NCBI RefSeq assembly: GCF_008327685.1
Contig: NZ_BDDE01000023.1
Span: 167,215-231,214 of the forward strand
DNA from: Actinomadura sp. K4S16
GTDB taxonomy: Bacteria > Actinomycetota > Actinomycetes > Streptosporangiales > Streptosporangiaceae
Reading direction: 5' to 3'
DNA length: 64,000 nucleotides
The notes beneath the pieces were generated by a model. That model saw only the letters and a list, made by a program, of their open reading frames with translations, was not told the DNA's origin and ran no database searches. Positions 15,995 to 23,832 of this stretch are shown piece after piece. Positions within the stretch are counted from its first letter, which is position 1. The number at the start of each line of letters is the position of its first letter. The translations under genes and the position numbers were made by a program.

Positions 15995-18484
15995 TCACTG
16001 CCCACCTTGCTGTTGTGTCGCTGATTCGAGATTGGCGCGCACGATCTCGGTCATCGGGTGGTCTTTGCTCAGGACCCGCTCGCAGTCGGCCAGGGTCTGC
16101 TCGTACATCTGGATCGCGCGCTCTAGATCTCCTGCGTCCTGGTAGGCGCTGGCAAGGTTGTTGCGAACCGTCAGGGTGTCAGGGTGGTCGTGGCCTAGAA
16201 CCCGCTCGCGATCGGCCAGGGTCTGCTCGTACAACGGGATCGCCCGACCCAGGTGACCCGCCTTCTGATAGGCGTTGGCGAGGTTATTGCGGGAGCTCAG
16301 GGTGTAGGGGTGGTCGGTGCCCAGGACCCGCTCGCAGTCGGCCAGAGTCTGCTGGTACGGCGGGATCGCGCGTTCCAGGTCTCCTGCGTCCTGGTAGGCG
16401 TAGGCGAGGTTGTTGCGAGATGCCAGGGTGTCGGGGTGGTGGGCGCCCAGGATCCGCTCGCGGTCGGCGAGAGTCTCTACGTGCAGTTGGATCGCGCGCT
16501 CCAGGTCGCCCGCGTCCTGGTAGGCGCTGGCAAGGTTGTTGCGAGCGGTCAGGGTGTCAGGGTGGTCGTGGCCCAAGACCCGCTCGCGGTCGGCGAGGGT
16601 CTGTTCGTGCAGCGGGATCGCCCGGGTCAGGTCGCCCGCGTCCCGGTAGGCGTAGGCGAGGTTGTTGCGGGAGCTCAAGGAGTCAGGGTGGTCGTGGCCC
16701 AAGACCCGCTCGCGGTCGGCGAGGGTCTGCTCGTGCAGTTGGATCGCACGTTCCAGGTCGCCCATGTCCTGGTAGGCGTTGGCAAGGTTGTTGCGAGCGG
16801 TCAGGGTGTCAGGGTGGTCGTGGCCCAGAACCCGCTCGTAGTCGGTGAGGGTCTGTTCGTGCAGCGGGATCGCCCGGGTCAGGTCGCCCGCGTCCCGGTA
16901 GGCGTAGGCGAGGTTGTTGCGGGAGGCCAAGGTCTCGAAGTGGTCGTCGCCGCGCAGTCGGCGGTCTGTGGTCAGGGCGCGTTCGAAGTAGGCGATCGCG
17001 CGGGTGAGCACTCCTTGGTTCTGCAGGAAGGTGGCGGTCCGGTCCAGCAGCAGGCTGGTGCGGGTGGAGTCGGTGTCCAGAGGTGCGTGGTCGGCCAGGG
17101 CGTCGATGTGGGGGAGTAGCTGTCGCCAACGCGGCCAACCGCTCGGGTCTTCAACGTCGGCGGGGCGGGCCTGATCCAGCAATCGGGTGGCGGTGTGCAG
17201 AGCGGTGATGATCGCCTCTGGGCTGCGGTGGGGGTCCCGGTCGCCGGGGCGGTCGTCGGGGGTGCGGGCGAGAGCCTGGACCAGCCGGTGCACGGTGATG
17301 GTGCCGGGCGTGAGGGTGATCATGTTGTAGGCGGCGAGCTTGCCGAGTGCGGCCTGCAACAGCGGTGCCTCCACGATCTCCCCGGCCCCTGCGGTCGCGT
17401 CGGCGTTCTCGGCCTCATGCGGTCGGGTCAGGCCGTCGAGCAGACTGCGGGGGATGGCCTCGGGGGCGTACCAGGCCAGGACGCGCAGTAGGTCACCGGC
17501 CAGTGGCGTGTCGGCGGTGAGCCGGTCCACGGTGATCCGCCAGATCCGCGCGATCGTGCGGGTGTCGCCGCCTTCGGCGAGCAGGTCGTACATCATCGCC
17601 GGTGAGGCCGCCAACAGCTCCAGGTAGGCGCGCGGAGGCAACTGGTTCTGGTTGATGAACGCGCCGGCCTGTTCGATCGCCAGCGGGAGGAATCCCAGCT
17701 CGGCCACCAGCTCGTCCGCGCCGTCCGGATCGATCTCCCAGCCGTTGGTGGTGGCGATGCGGGTGAGCAGTTCCAGCGCCTGATCGGGGGTGAGCACATC
17801 CAGCCGCAGGACCCGGGCATTGTGACGGTGCCAGCCCTGGCCGAGCCGACTGGTGACCAGGAACCGTCCGGCCCTCGTGCGTTCCAGCAGCGGGACGATG
17901 TGTGCCGGATCGGTGACGTTGTCCAGGACCAGCAGCCAGCCGGAGTGGCAGCCCAGCCAGGTCAACGCCCACTCGGCCAGCGCCTCCAGCGGCAACGCCT
18001 CGGTGAGTTCGGGCTGCAGCGCGGTCGCCATACCGGCCAGCCCGGCCTGCACGGCCTCTTGGGTATCGGCGGTGATCCACCACACCGGGTGAAACTTGAT
18101 CGCCCCGGGGGGTGCGCCCCTACCGACCTCGTCGCTGCTTTCGGGCCGGGCGTGGGTGAGGGCGTAGCGGGCGGCCAGCGTGGACTTGCCCACCCCGCCC
18201 AGCCCTGACACCGCGGCCACCACGACCTGCTCGGAGGCTCGCAGGGCGGCGTCCAGATCGGTCAGCTCGCTCTCCCGCCCGACGAACAGGTCCGCGTGGG
18301 CGGGCAGGTTGAGCAGGCCTGGCGGAGCCGGCACCTCGGAGGCCGGACGCACCTGAATGGTCCGCTCATCGATGTACTGGTCCCGGGCCGCCTGGTACAC
18401 CCTGCCGTCTCCGGAAGCGGTCGCCTCCATATGGATGTCAGCAGCCTTTCGGGCGTCGCCGGGATCGGTCCGCGGGCTACTCAC
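15995..18484 (-). CDS. STAND NTPase (NB-ARC type) with seven TPRs, copy 2
   Basis: An 829-residue paralogue of the 13225-15447 protein. Order: glycine-rich tag TASGDGRVYQAARDQYI (residues 22-38), LFVGRESEL, P-loop GLGGVGKST (94-102), Walker B GWLLVLDNV, RFLVTSR and LGFLPLAIEQAG. A helical middle region is followed by seven 42-residue TPRs (523-816) such as NNLAYAYRDAGDLTRAIPL. It is longer than copy 1 by two repeats and by inserts after the P-loop and in the middle domain. Its GTG start (18484) overlaps the membrane gene stop in a GTGA, so the two are translationally coupled. No nuclease, TIR, protease or other effector domain is fused; output probably depends on the partner. The ligand is unknown. 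Confidence 0.88.
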   Translation of the reverse strand: MSSPRTDPGDARKAADIHMEATASGDGRVYQAARDQYIDERTIQVRPASEVPAPPGLLNLPAHADLFVGRESELTDLDAALRASEQVVVAAVSGLGGVGKSTLAARYALTHARPESSDEVGRGAPPGAIKFHPVWWITADTQEAVQAGLAGMATALQPELTEALPLEALAEWALTWLGCHSGWLLVLDNVTDPAHIVPLLERTRAGRFLVTSRLGQGWHRHNARVLRLDVLTPDQALELLTRIATTNGWEIDPDGADELVAELGFLPLAIEQAGAFINQNQLPPRAYLELLAASPAMMYDLLAEGGDTRTIARIWRITVDRLTADTPLAGDLLRVLAWYAPEAIPRSLLDGLTRPHEAENADATAGAGEIVEAPLLQAALGKLAAYNMITLTPGTITVHRLVQALARTPDDRPGDRDPHRSPEAIITALHTATRLLDQARPADVEDPSGWPRWRQLLPHIDALADHAPLDTDSTRTSLLLDRTATFLQNQGVLTRAIAYFERALTTDRRLRGDDHFETLASRNNLAYAYRDAGDLTRAIPLHEQTLTDYERVLGHDHPDTLTARNNLANAYQDMGDLERAIQLHEQTLADRERVLGHDHPDSLSSRNNLAYAYRDAGDLTRAIPLHEQTLADRERVLGHDHPDTLTARNNLASAYQDAGDLERAIQLHVETLADRERILGAHHPDTLASRNNLAYAYQDAGDLERAIPPYQQTLADCERVLGTDHPYTLSSRNNLANAYQKAGHLGRAIPLYEQTLADRERVLGHDHPDTLTVRNNLASAYQDAGDLERAIQMYEQTLADCERVLSKDHPMTEIVRANLESATQQQGGQ
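16037..16918 (-). repeat. 126-bp tandem repeats x7 (TPR-coding)
   Basis: Seven 126-bp units (882 bp) encode 42-residue TPRs. Units 1 and 3 are almost identical and alternate with a YQDAGDLERAIQ type, which suggests that a two-unit block was duplicated. Unit number differs from the five-unit array at 13255-13884. Confidence 0.9.
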
Positions 18485-18849
18485 TGGTCCTTGATGTACT
18501 GGTCTCGTCCGGCCTGATACACCCGGCCGTGCCCGGATGCCTCACCTCTGATCTGGGTGTTGGCCGCGCCGCCTCCGGTGGAGACGATGCCGGTGTTGGT
18601 GCCGTCATCGCCGATCCGTACTGACCGTTCCCCGCCCGGCCCGTCCAGCTGCTGATCGGGGTCGGGGGTTCGGTGGCCCCGTACGGCTCCGTACACGGCC
18701 ATTACCAGGCCGACGATGCCGACCACGGCGCCGATGACCCCGATGGTGTCGTCCCAGTGGAAGCCCTTCACCGCGAAGTACAAGATCAACACCGCCACCG
18801 ATGCGGCCGCGATGATGCCGCCGGCCCAGGCCAGTACGCGCCCCGTCAT
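18481..18849 (-). CDS. Small two-helix membrane protein with AGRDQ tail, copy 2
   Basis: A 122-residue paralogue of the 15461-15820 protein. The first 57 residues (two membrane helices and the HWDD loop) are almost identical. The linker diverges (TPDPDQQLDGPGGE), and the tail again has IGDDGTNTGIVSTGGGAAN and EASGHGRVYQAGRDQYI. The stop overlaps the start of the STAND gene by four bases (GTGA). Start ATG 18849 is conserved with copy 1. Strong conservation of helices and tail but not of the linker suggests that both ends are functional. Confidence 0.75.
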   Translation of the reverse strand: MTGRVLAWAGGIIAAASVAVLILYFAVKGFHWDDTIGVIGAVVGIVGLVMAVYGAVRGHRTPDPDQQLDGPGGERSVRIGDDGTNTGIVSTGGGAANTQIRGEASGHGRVYQAGRDQYIKDQ

Positions 18850-19164
18850 GCCGCCATCATCGACCCGTCCACCCGGCGACAACAGGTCATCCGCCACAAA
18901 CGCCGGAACCGGACGACCAACATGCACCAATTCGGACGCCCCGCACTCCGCGGCTCTCCTGCCCGAACGGAAGGGGTGCGTCCGACCTGAGGAAATGTCG
19001 TCTCAGGCAGAGCATTCGCAAACCTGCCCGGTGTAGGGGCAACTGTACGATCGGCGCGGGGAAGAACTGATCGGCCGCCCTCGATATTCGACCATTCCCC
19101 AAGGTCTCGACGGCCCACGCAGGGATGGACCTGGCACACCACGGGGCCGGAGGGACGCGCGTGG
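18850..19164. other. Intergenic region upstream of the duplicated module
   Basis: This 315-bp gap separates the minus-strand module from a plus-strand gene. It contains repeat copy B (18859-18927, identical to 15831-15899), which should carry the module promoter, although no standard -10/-35 pair is obvious. The remainder (18928-19164) looks non-coding and ends in GGAGGGA (19149-19155), the ribosome binding site for 19165. Confidence 0.6.
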
Positions 19165-19779
19165 ATGCTCGCCCACATCGAGCAGGCCGGACTGACTTGG
19201 ACGCCGCCACCGGCACTGCCGGCTAATCGCAAGAGCCCGTCGCCGATGACGCTGCGGCAGCGGGCCGGCGTCCTGCTGGGGCGCTGGCCGGTCAGGGCTC
19301 CGGCCGGACGCGAGCCGCTGCCTGCCGAAGCGCACGTCCTCAAGGCCCTCGACACCGATGCGGTCTGCGCCGTGTTCGAGGAGGCCGGACGGCTCCGGCT
19401 CGGCCTCGGTGGCGGCGGACCATTGCTCCGAGCGCACCTGGACCCCGAAGGCGTCCACTATCTGGTGCCGGATCCGGCGAACTACTACTGGCCCGGAAAT
19501 TTCGACGGCCGAGACGGGGAGATCCGCTGGTGGCACTGCACCGCATTCGTGCGGATGCTCGATGGCGAACAAGTCACCAGCATGGTCGCCGTGCAACCCG
19601 AGACCTTCGCCGCCCTCCCGTCCACCCTTCCGAGGAGGAGGCAGCTCAGGCTGGTCCACCTCGCCCGAGCCTCCGAGCGCGACACCTACCTGTGGGGCCG
19701 CGACCACGAGGCCGAATGCAGTCCCGAGCGCTGTGGCTACACCCCGGACCCCGACGATGCGAAGGCCGTCGATGAGTAG
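19165..19779 (+). CDS. Hypothetical protein
   Basis: A 204-residue protein not assigned to a family. It is soluble, with a Pro-rich N-terminus (TWTPPPALPANRKSPSP), a Gly-rich turn (LRLGLGGGGPLLRAHL), aromatic clusters (NYYWPGNFDGRDGEIRWWHC) and a Cys/His-containing C-terminus (DHEAECSPERCGYTP) that might bind a metal. ATG 19165 has GGAGGGA nine bases upstream. It is convergent with the MerR gene and divergent from the STAND module, and its role in either is unknown. Confidence 0.6.
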   Translation: MLAHIEQAGLTWTPPPALPANRKSPSPMTLRQRAGVLLGRWPVRAPAGREPLPAEAHVLKALDTDAVCAVFEEAGRLRLGLGGGGPLLRAHLDPEGVHYLVPDPANYYWPGNFDGRDGEIRWWHCTAFVRMLDGEQVTSMVAVQPETFAALPSTLPRRRQLRLVHLARASERDTYLWGRDHEAECSPERCGYTPDPDDAKAVDE

Positions 19780-19789
19780 GCGGCGGTGA

Positions 19790-20716
19790 TCAGGGGGTGG
19801 GGAGGGCGGTGAGGAACCAGTCGATCTCTTGGCGGGGGTGGTCGGGTGGGGCCCAGCCGTTGACGGTCGACAGGAGGGTCAGGTAGCGCTCGCGGCGGGG
19901 GTCGTTGGCGGCCGTGAGATAGGCGGCCAGGCGGGCGCGCAGGGCCGGGGTGTCGGGGAGGTTCTGGAATTCCGCGTAGGCGGCTACGACTTCGTTGACG
20001 GCCTGGGCCGCCTCCGGGGAGTCCGGGGCCAATCCTGCGGCCAGCAAGGGGCGGACGGTCTCGGTGACGCGGGCGACGGCGTGCTTGCGTGGTGGGCCCT
20101 TGGGGCGGCCGGCGGCTGCGGCGCTGTGGTCGTTGAACAGGTCCCGCATGAGGGTGCGGAAATCGGGGTCGCGGCTGAGTTCGGCCAGTTCCACCCAGGC
20201 CGCCAGTTGCTCGGAGGTCGGGTCCTCGGGCAGTTCGGGGGCCAGCGACCGGTGCAGGACGCGGGGCATCGGGCCGGTCTCGGGCGCGCCGAACGAGCTG
20301 TTGAGGAAGTCGCCGACGAGGTCCTTGCGTTCGGCCGACGACAGTCGGGCCAACCGGTGCATCAGTTCCATCTCCTCGGGGTCGCTGCCGCGCCGGGCGG
20401 CGATGGTCAGGACCGCGTGCCGCAGCCGCAGCGTCCGCATCTGGACGGCGACGGCCTCGGCGTGGGCGGCGGCCGCCTCGGCGGCCGAAACCTCGCGGTC
20501 GACGATCTTCTGGACGGTGGCCAGGTCGATCCCCAGCTCGCGCAGCGTCCGCACCAGGCCCAGCCGGGCCACCGCGTCCGCCCCGTAGCGGCGGTGTCCC
20601 GACGCGGTCCTGCGCGCCGGGACGATCCCGCGTTCGGTGTAGAAGCGCACGGCCTTCACGGTGAGCCCGGTGGTCCGGGCGAGGTCACCGATGGAGTAGG
20701 TCGCTTCGCCGTCCAT
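19790..20716 (-). CDS. MerR-family transcriptional regulator
   Basis: A 308-residue regulator. The N-terminal winged helix is typical: YSIGDLARTTGLTVKAVRFY, then HRRYGADAVARLGLVRTLRELG, followed by the dimerisation helix. It has no CxxC metal-binding motif. The long C-terminal region (about 200 residues, mostly helical) is bigger than in metal sensors and may bind a small molecule. ATG 20716. A perfect 9-1-9 palindrome (20731-20749) lies just upstream, in the 19-bp spacer between TTGAAT and CAGGGT on the minus strand. That is the MerR promoter geometry, so autoregulation is likely. The two enzyme genes upstream on the same strand (20750-22143) are plausible partners. Confidence 0.88.
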   Translation of the reverse strand: MDGEATYSIGDLARTTGLTVKAVRFYTERGIVPARRTASGHRRYGADAVARLGLVRTLRELGIDLATVQKIVDREVSAAEAAAAHAEAVAVQMRTLRLRHAVLTIAARRGSDPEEMELMHRLARLSSAERKDLVGDFLNSSFGAPETGPMPRVLHRSLAPELPEDPTSEQLAAWVELAELSRDPDFRTLMRDLFNDHSAAAAGRPKGPPRKHAVARVTETVRPLLAAGLAPDSPEAAQAVNEVVAAYAEFQNLPDTPALRARLAAYLTAANDPRRERYLTLLSTVNGWAPPDHPRQEIDWFLTALPTP

Positions 20717-20730
20717 GGCCTCACCCTGGC

Positions 20731-20749
20731 ATCTCCCCTCAGGGGAGAT
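20731..20749 (-). promoter_or_regulatory. MerR-type operator/promoter
   Basis: ATCTCCCCTCAGGGGAGAT is a perfect palindrome (9-1-9). On the minus strand TTGAAT lies at its outer edge and CAGGGT follows after exactly 19 bases, the long spacer that MerR proteins untwist. It sits in the 33-bp gap between the oxidase-family gene and merR, so it could also act as a stem-loop for the upstream gene. Confidence 0.7.
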
Positions 20750-21652
20750 TCAAGTGACGGGCGGGTTGAACCGGGACGGGACGGGGGCGCTCCAGCGCAG
20801 CGGCACGGCTCCGGCGATCTCGACGACCTCGGTGGCGGTGAACTCGACGAGGCGTTCGGCGCCCGGGACGGCGGCGGCGTGCGCGGGGTCCCAGTCGGTG
20901 CGCGCGGTGCCGGTGAGGTGGAGGACGGCGCCGGTGCTCCAGTCGCAGAAGAGCAGTCCGGCCCGGGGCTGGACCTCCAGGTTGCCCAGCGTGTTGAACA
21001 TGGCGTTGCCGACGTAGTCGGGCCAGCGCAGCACGGTCGGCGACACCACCTCCACGAATCCGGGGGCGCCGCCGCGGTGGGAGGCGTCGGCGTCGCCGTC
21101 GAGGTCGGCGGTGGCGATGAAGAAGGTGTCCGCGCCGGCGATCCACTTTTGCTGGTCGGGTGTGAGGGCGCTGGAGTGCTTCGGCGGGGCCGCTGTGGCC
21201 GCCGACCATTCCGGTTGCCGCTTCTGGATGTACTTGGGGCAGTTGGAGTACACCTGGTCGAGATCCACGCGCAGGCCGCTCCCGGTGGGGGCGGCGCGGC
21301 CGTTCATCCGCATCCGGCGGTGGCGGCCCGGTTCGATGGCCAGCATGCCGACCTGGGCGGGCCCGGTGAGCCGGTCGTGCAGCGGGTCGTCCGGCGCCGG
21401 GCGGGCGTCGATCGTAAGGGCGCGGTCGTCCTCGGCGCGCAGGAAGCCGGGCCGGCCGGTGAGCACGGTGGCCCACATCCGCCCCTCGTCGTCCGCGGCG
21501 CCGAGTACGAGCATCGGCTGCGCGAGCAGGAACTTGCGCGCCACCTCGGGTATCTCGGCCCGGACGGCGCGGGAGGAGAACGCGCCCTGGTCGAGCAGAC
21601 CGGCGCGCCGCTGGGCGGCTCGTTCGCCTTGGTGGTAGACGTCGGCCGCCAC
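20750..21652 (-). CDS. Pyridoxamine 5'-phosphate oxidase-family flavoprotein
   Basis: A 300-residue protein of the split-barrel FMN-binding group (COG3576-like). It has two halves: RKFLLAQPMLVLGAADDEGRMW, then WIAGADTFFIATADLDGDAD and HRGGAPGFVEV, the usual FMN-binding strand pattern, and a Cys-containing YSNCPKYIQKR segment. The fold fits flavin- or F420-dependent reductases rather than true PdxH; the substrate is unknown. GTG 21652 has a near-perfect AGGAGG (about 21659-21666 on the opposite numbering) a few bases upstream. It follows the VOC gene by 29 bases, so the two form an operon ending next to merR. Confidence 0.85.
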   Translation of the reverse strand: MAADVYHQGERAAQRRAGLLDQGAFSSRAVRAEIPEVARKFLLAQPMLVLGAADDEGRMWATVLTGRPGFLRAEDDRALTIDARPAPDDPLHDRLTGPAQVGMLAIEPGRHRRMRMNGRAAPTGSGLRVDLDQVYSNCPKYIQKRQPEWSAATAAPPKHSSALTPDQQKWIAGADTFFIATADLDGDADASHRGGAPGFVEVVSPTVLRWPDYVGNAMFNTLGNLEVQPRAGLLFCDWSTGAVLHLTGTARTDWDPAHAAAVPGAERLVEFTATEVVEIAGAVPLRWSAPVPSRFNPPVT

Positions 21653-21681
21653 AGCGGCCTCCTTTCGATGGACCGGTGGGA

Positions 21682-22143
21682 TTAGAAGAATCCGCAGGTG
21701 GGGGCCGCTCCGCTGGGTGCGGGGGCGGTGTCGGCGCCGGTCGGCGCGTAGATCTCCAGGCGGGTCCCGTCGGGGTCGGTGAAGAAGATCCCTCCGGAGG
21801 AGACGCCCTCGCCGTGCGGGACGACGCCGTCGTGGACCAGTTCGGCGTCCAGTTCGCGGAGTACCCGCTCGGCGGCCTTCACCTCGTCGATCGACTCGAC
21901 CTGGAACGACAGGTGGTGCAGGCCCGCCGAGCGGGGCGCGAAGGCGGAGTCGCTCTGCTGCCACAGGGTCAGCACGAGCCGCCCGTCGCGGCCGAGGAAG
22001 GCCCAGCGGCGGTCGGCCTCCTTGCCCTCGGCCTGCACCTCGAACCCGAAGACGCGCTGGTAGAAGGGCACCGACCGGTCCAGGTCGGTCACGTTCAGCC
22101 CCACGTGCCCCGTCTGCAGGGCCTTGATGGCGACCGTCTCCAT
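21682..22143 (-). CDS. VOC-family (glyoxalase/dioxygenase) protein
   Basis: A 153-residue vicinal-oxygen-chelate fold protein. It has two beta-alpha-beta-beta-beta modules with candidate metal ligands: His in GHVGLNVTDLDRS, His in GLHHLSFQV and Glu in GTRLEIYAP. Chemistry could be isomerase, dioxygenase or resistance-type binding; sequence alone does not decide. ATG 22143 is preferred to an ATG four codons upstream because GAGG lies at suitable spacing. It starts the minus-strand operon with the flavoprotein and is divergent from the CGNR regulator across an operator-rich 120-bp gap. Confidence 0.85.
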   Translation of the reverse strand: METVAIKALQTGHVGLNVTDLDRSVPFYQRVFGFEVQAEGKEADRRWAFLGRDGRLVLTLWQQSDSAFAPRSAGLHHLSFQVESIDEVKAAERVLRELDAELVHDGVVPHGEGVSSGGIFFTDPDGTRLEIYAPTGADTAPAPSGAAPTCGFF

Positions 22144-22186
22144 GCCACACCTCACTATCCCGGGCCGTCCTGCCCGGCGTTGATTT

Positions 22187-22251
22187 AACTGGCTATCTGA
22201 AGATAAGTGGTTAGAGAGAGCGCGTCAACCGGCTAAGGCGCGTTAGCCGGG
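22187..22251. promoter_or_regulatory. Operator cluster between VOC gene and CGNR regulator
   Basis: A perfect inverted repeat CCGGCTAA-N6-TTAGCCGG (22230-22251) is preceded by related half-sites AACTGGCTA (22187-22195) and GTGGTTAG (22208-22215), plus the small palindrome TATCTGAAGATA (22194-22205). The core half-site is AACYGGCTA. A -10-like TAGAAT (22253-22258) sits six bases before the CGNR start codon. This looks like a shared control region for both divergent transcripts. Confidence 0.65.
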
Positions 22252-22263
22252 TAGAATCGCGGT

Positions 22264-22836
22264 GTGCAGCCGGAAGAACGACCTCCGCAGCGGGACGCGG
22301 CGGACCCCCGTCCGCTGGTCGGGGAGCCGCTGTTCCTGGACCTGCTCAACACCCGGTGGATCGACGACGGCGTCCGCCACGACCTGCTCGACTCGACCGA
22401 CGGCCTGGCCGTCTGGCTGCGTTCGGCGGGCCTGGACGAGCGCGCGACGGCCGACCGGGCGACGCTCGACGCCACCGTGCGGACCCGCGAGATCCTTCTG
22501 GCGCTCGTGGACGAGGAGCCGTCCGCGCAGTCGGCCGACGCGCTCAACGGGGTCCTGGAACGCGGCGCGCTGCACCTCAGGCTCGGGCTCGGCGGCCCGC
22601 AGAACCATGCGCGCACCGACGACCCCGCGTGGCTGCCGTCCTGGCTGGCCGCCGCCGACTACCTGCGCCTCATGGCCGACAGCCCCGACCGGGTCAAGCC
22701 CTGTGCGCACCCCAACTGCGTGCTGCACTTCCACGACACGACCAAGAACGGCACCCGGCGCTGGTGCTCCATGGCCGTCTGCGGCAACCGGGCCAAGGCC
22801 GCCCGGCACTACGAGCGCGCGAAGACCGGACGCTGA
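22264..22836 (+). CDS. CGNR zinc-finger (ABATE-domain) regulator
   Basis: A 190-residue protein with an N-terminal ABATE-like domain (FLDLLNTRWIDDG..., DGLAVWLRSAGL) and a C-terminal CGNR zinc finger: Cys in KPCAHPNC, Cys in RRWCSMAVCGNRAKAARHY. By family knowledge these are stress-linked, probably DNA-binding regulators of nearby metabolic genes. GTG 22264 lies six bases after TAGAAT (22253-22258), so the mRNA is probably leaderless. The inverted repeats in 22187-22251 are the natural autoregulatory sites. The divergent VOC/flavoprotein operon is the obvious target. Confidence 0.88.
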   Translation: MQPEERPPQRDAADPRPLVGEPLFLDLLNTRWIDDGVRHDLLDSTDGLAVWLRSAGLDERATADRATLDATVRTREILLALVDEEPSAQSADALNGVLERGALHLRLGLGGPQNHARTDDPAWLPSWLAAADYLRLMADSPDRVKPCAHPNCVLHFHDTTKNGTRRWCSMAVCGNRAKAARHYERAKTGR

Positions 22837-22858
22837 GCCGCGTCCCGCCGGGCCGGGA

Positions 22859-23761
22859 CTACGAGCGCGCGGTGCCGTCGGCGATCGATTCGATCAGGGC
22901 GGTGCGGACGGCGTCGACGGCGGGGGAGCGCCAGCGGGACGCCGGCTCGGCGAGCCAGAGGCGCTGCCGGGACAGGCCGGCCGGCGGGCGCAGTTCGGTG
23001 AGCGTGCCCGCGGCGAGCTCCCCGGCGACCGTGACCGCGGGCAGCAGCGCCACGCCGAGGCCGGCGGCGACGCAGCGCTTCGCCGTCTCGATGCCGCCGA
23101 ACCGGGGCGGGTTCGCCGTGGGGTCGGCGGCTGCCGCGACAGCGGCGATCTCGTCGCTGTAGGAGCAGCCTTCCTCCAGCAGGATCACCCCGGCCTCGGC
23201 GAGCTCCGCCGGGGTGAGCGGACGGTCCCGGGGGAGGGGCGCGGCCGGCGCCGCGACGAGCGACAGGGGCTGGACGCCCAGATCGACCAGCTCGACGCCG
23301 GACGGGTCGGGCGACGGTTCGAGGACGAGGGCCAGGTCGGCGCGGCGGTCGGCGAGCGCGGTCAGCGCGGTCCGCGTGTCGGCGGGGGACAGCGACACGC
23401 TCACGTCCGGGAGCGCCTGCCGCAGCCCGGGCAGGACGGGCGCGAGCCAGTACGCGCACACCGACTCCGGCGCCTGGAGCCGCACCTGGCCGGACGGCTC
23501 GGTTGCGGCGGCGGTGACCTCCGCGAGCATCCGCTCCTGGAGGTCGAGGATGCTCCGGGCGCGCTCGGCGAGCAGCGAACCGGCGAGGGTCGGGGAGACG
23601 CCGCCGGGACGGCGGTCGAGCAGCGGCGTCCCGGCGATGCGCTCCAGCGCCTGGACGTGCGCGGTGACCGTGGACTGCACGAAGCCGAGCTCCGCTGCGG
23701 CGGCGGTCATCCCGCCGGTGCGCAGGACCGCCAGGAAGGTGGTGAGGAGGCGCGTGTCCAT
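22859..23761 (-). CDS. LysR-family transcriptional regulator
   Basis: A 300-residue LysR protein. The N-terminal winged helix is typical (LLTTFLAVLRTGGMTAAAAELGFVQ in outline, then TVTAHVQALERIAGTPLLDRR). A type 2 periplasmic-binding-like sensor domain follows (VRLQAPESVCAYWLAPVLP..., LGVALLPAVTV). ATG 23761. It is divergent from a PhzF-family gene across 71 bp that contains a T-N11-A dyad (23791-23807), the classical LysR arrangement, so it most likely controls that gene and itself. The inducer is unknown. Confidence 0.9.
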   Translation of the reverse strand: MDTRLLTTFLAVLRTGGMTAAAAELGFVQSTVTAHVQALERIAGTPLLDRRPGGVSPTLAGSLLAERARSILDLQERMLAEVTAAATEPSGQVRLQAPESVCAYWLAPVLPGLRQALPDVSVSLSPADTRTALTALADRRADLALVLEPSPDPSGVELVDLGVQPLSLVAAPAAPLPRDRPLTPAELAEAGVILLEEGCSYSDEIAAVAAAADPTANPPRFGGIETAKRCVAAGLGVALLPAVTVAGELAAGTLTELRPPAGLSRQRLWLAEPASRWRSPAVDAVRTALIESIADGTARS

Positions 23762-23790
23762 CGAGTATCCCGATGCCTCTCATCAATAAC

Positions 23791-23807
23791 CATCGTTGGA
23801 CGCGATG
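23791..23807. promoter_or_regulatory. LysR-type T-N11-A operator
   Basis: CATCG-N7-CGATG is a perfect 5-bp inverted repeat containing the T-N11-A signature of LysR binding sites. It lies in the middle of the 71-bp gap between lysR and the PhzF-family gene, 25 bases before the ATG at 23833. Confidence 0.65.
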
Positions 23808-23832
23808 CTACCGGTGCGCGCAGACTGGTCCC

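Noticed and set aside
16037..16918. Regular 126-bp direct repeats, considered as a CRISPR array
   Set aside because: The units have no spacers, are in frame and encode TPRs; no cas genes.
13225..18849. FxSxx-COOH (FxsA/FxsT) peptide system
   Set aside because: The NTPases resemble such TPR proteins, but no short FxSxx-ending peptide or radical SAM gene is in or near the module.
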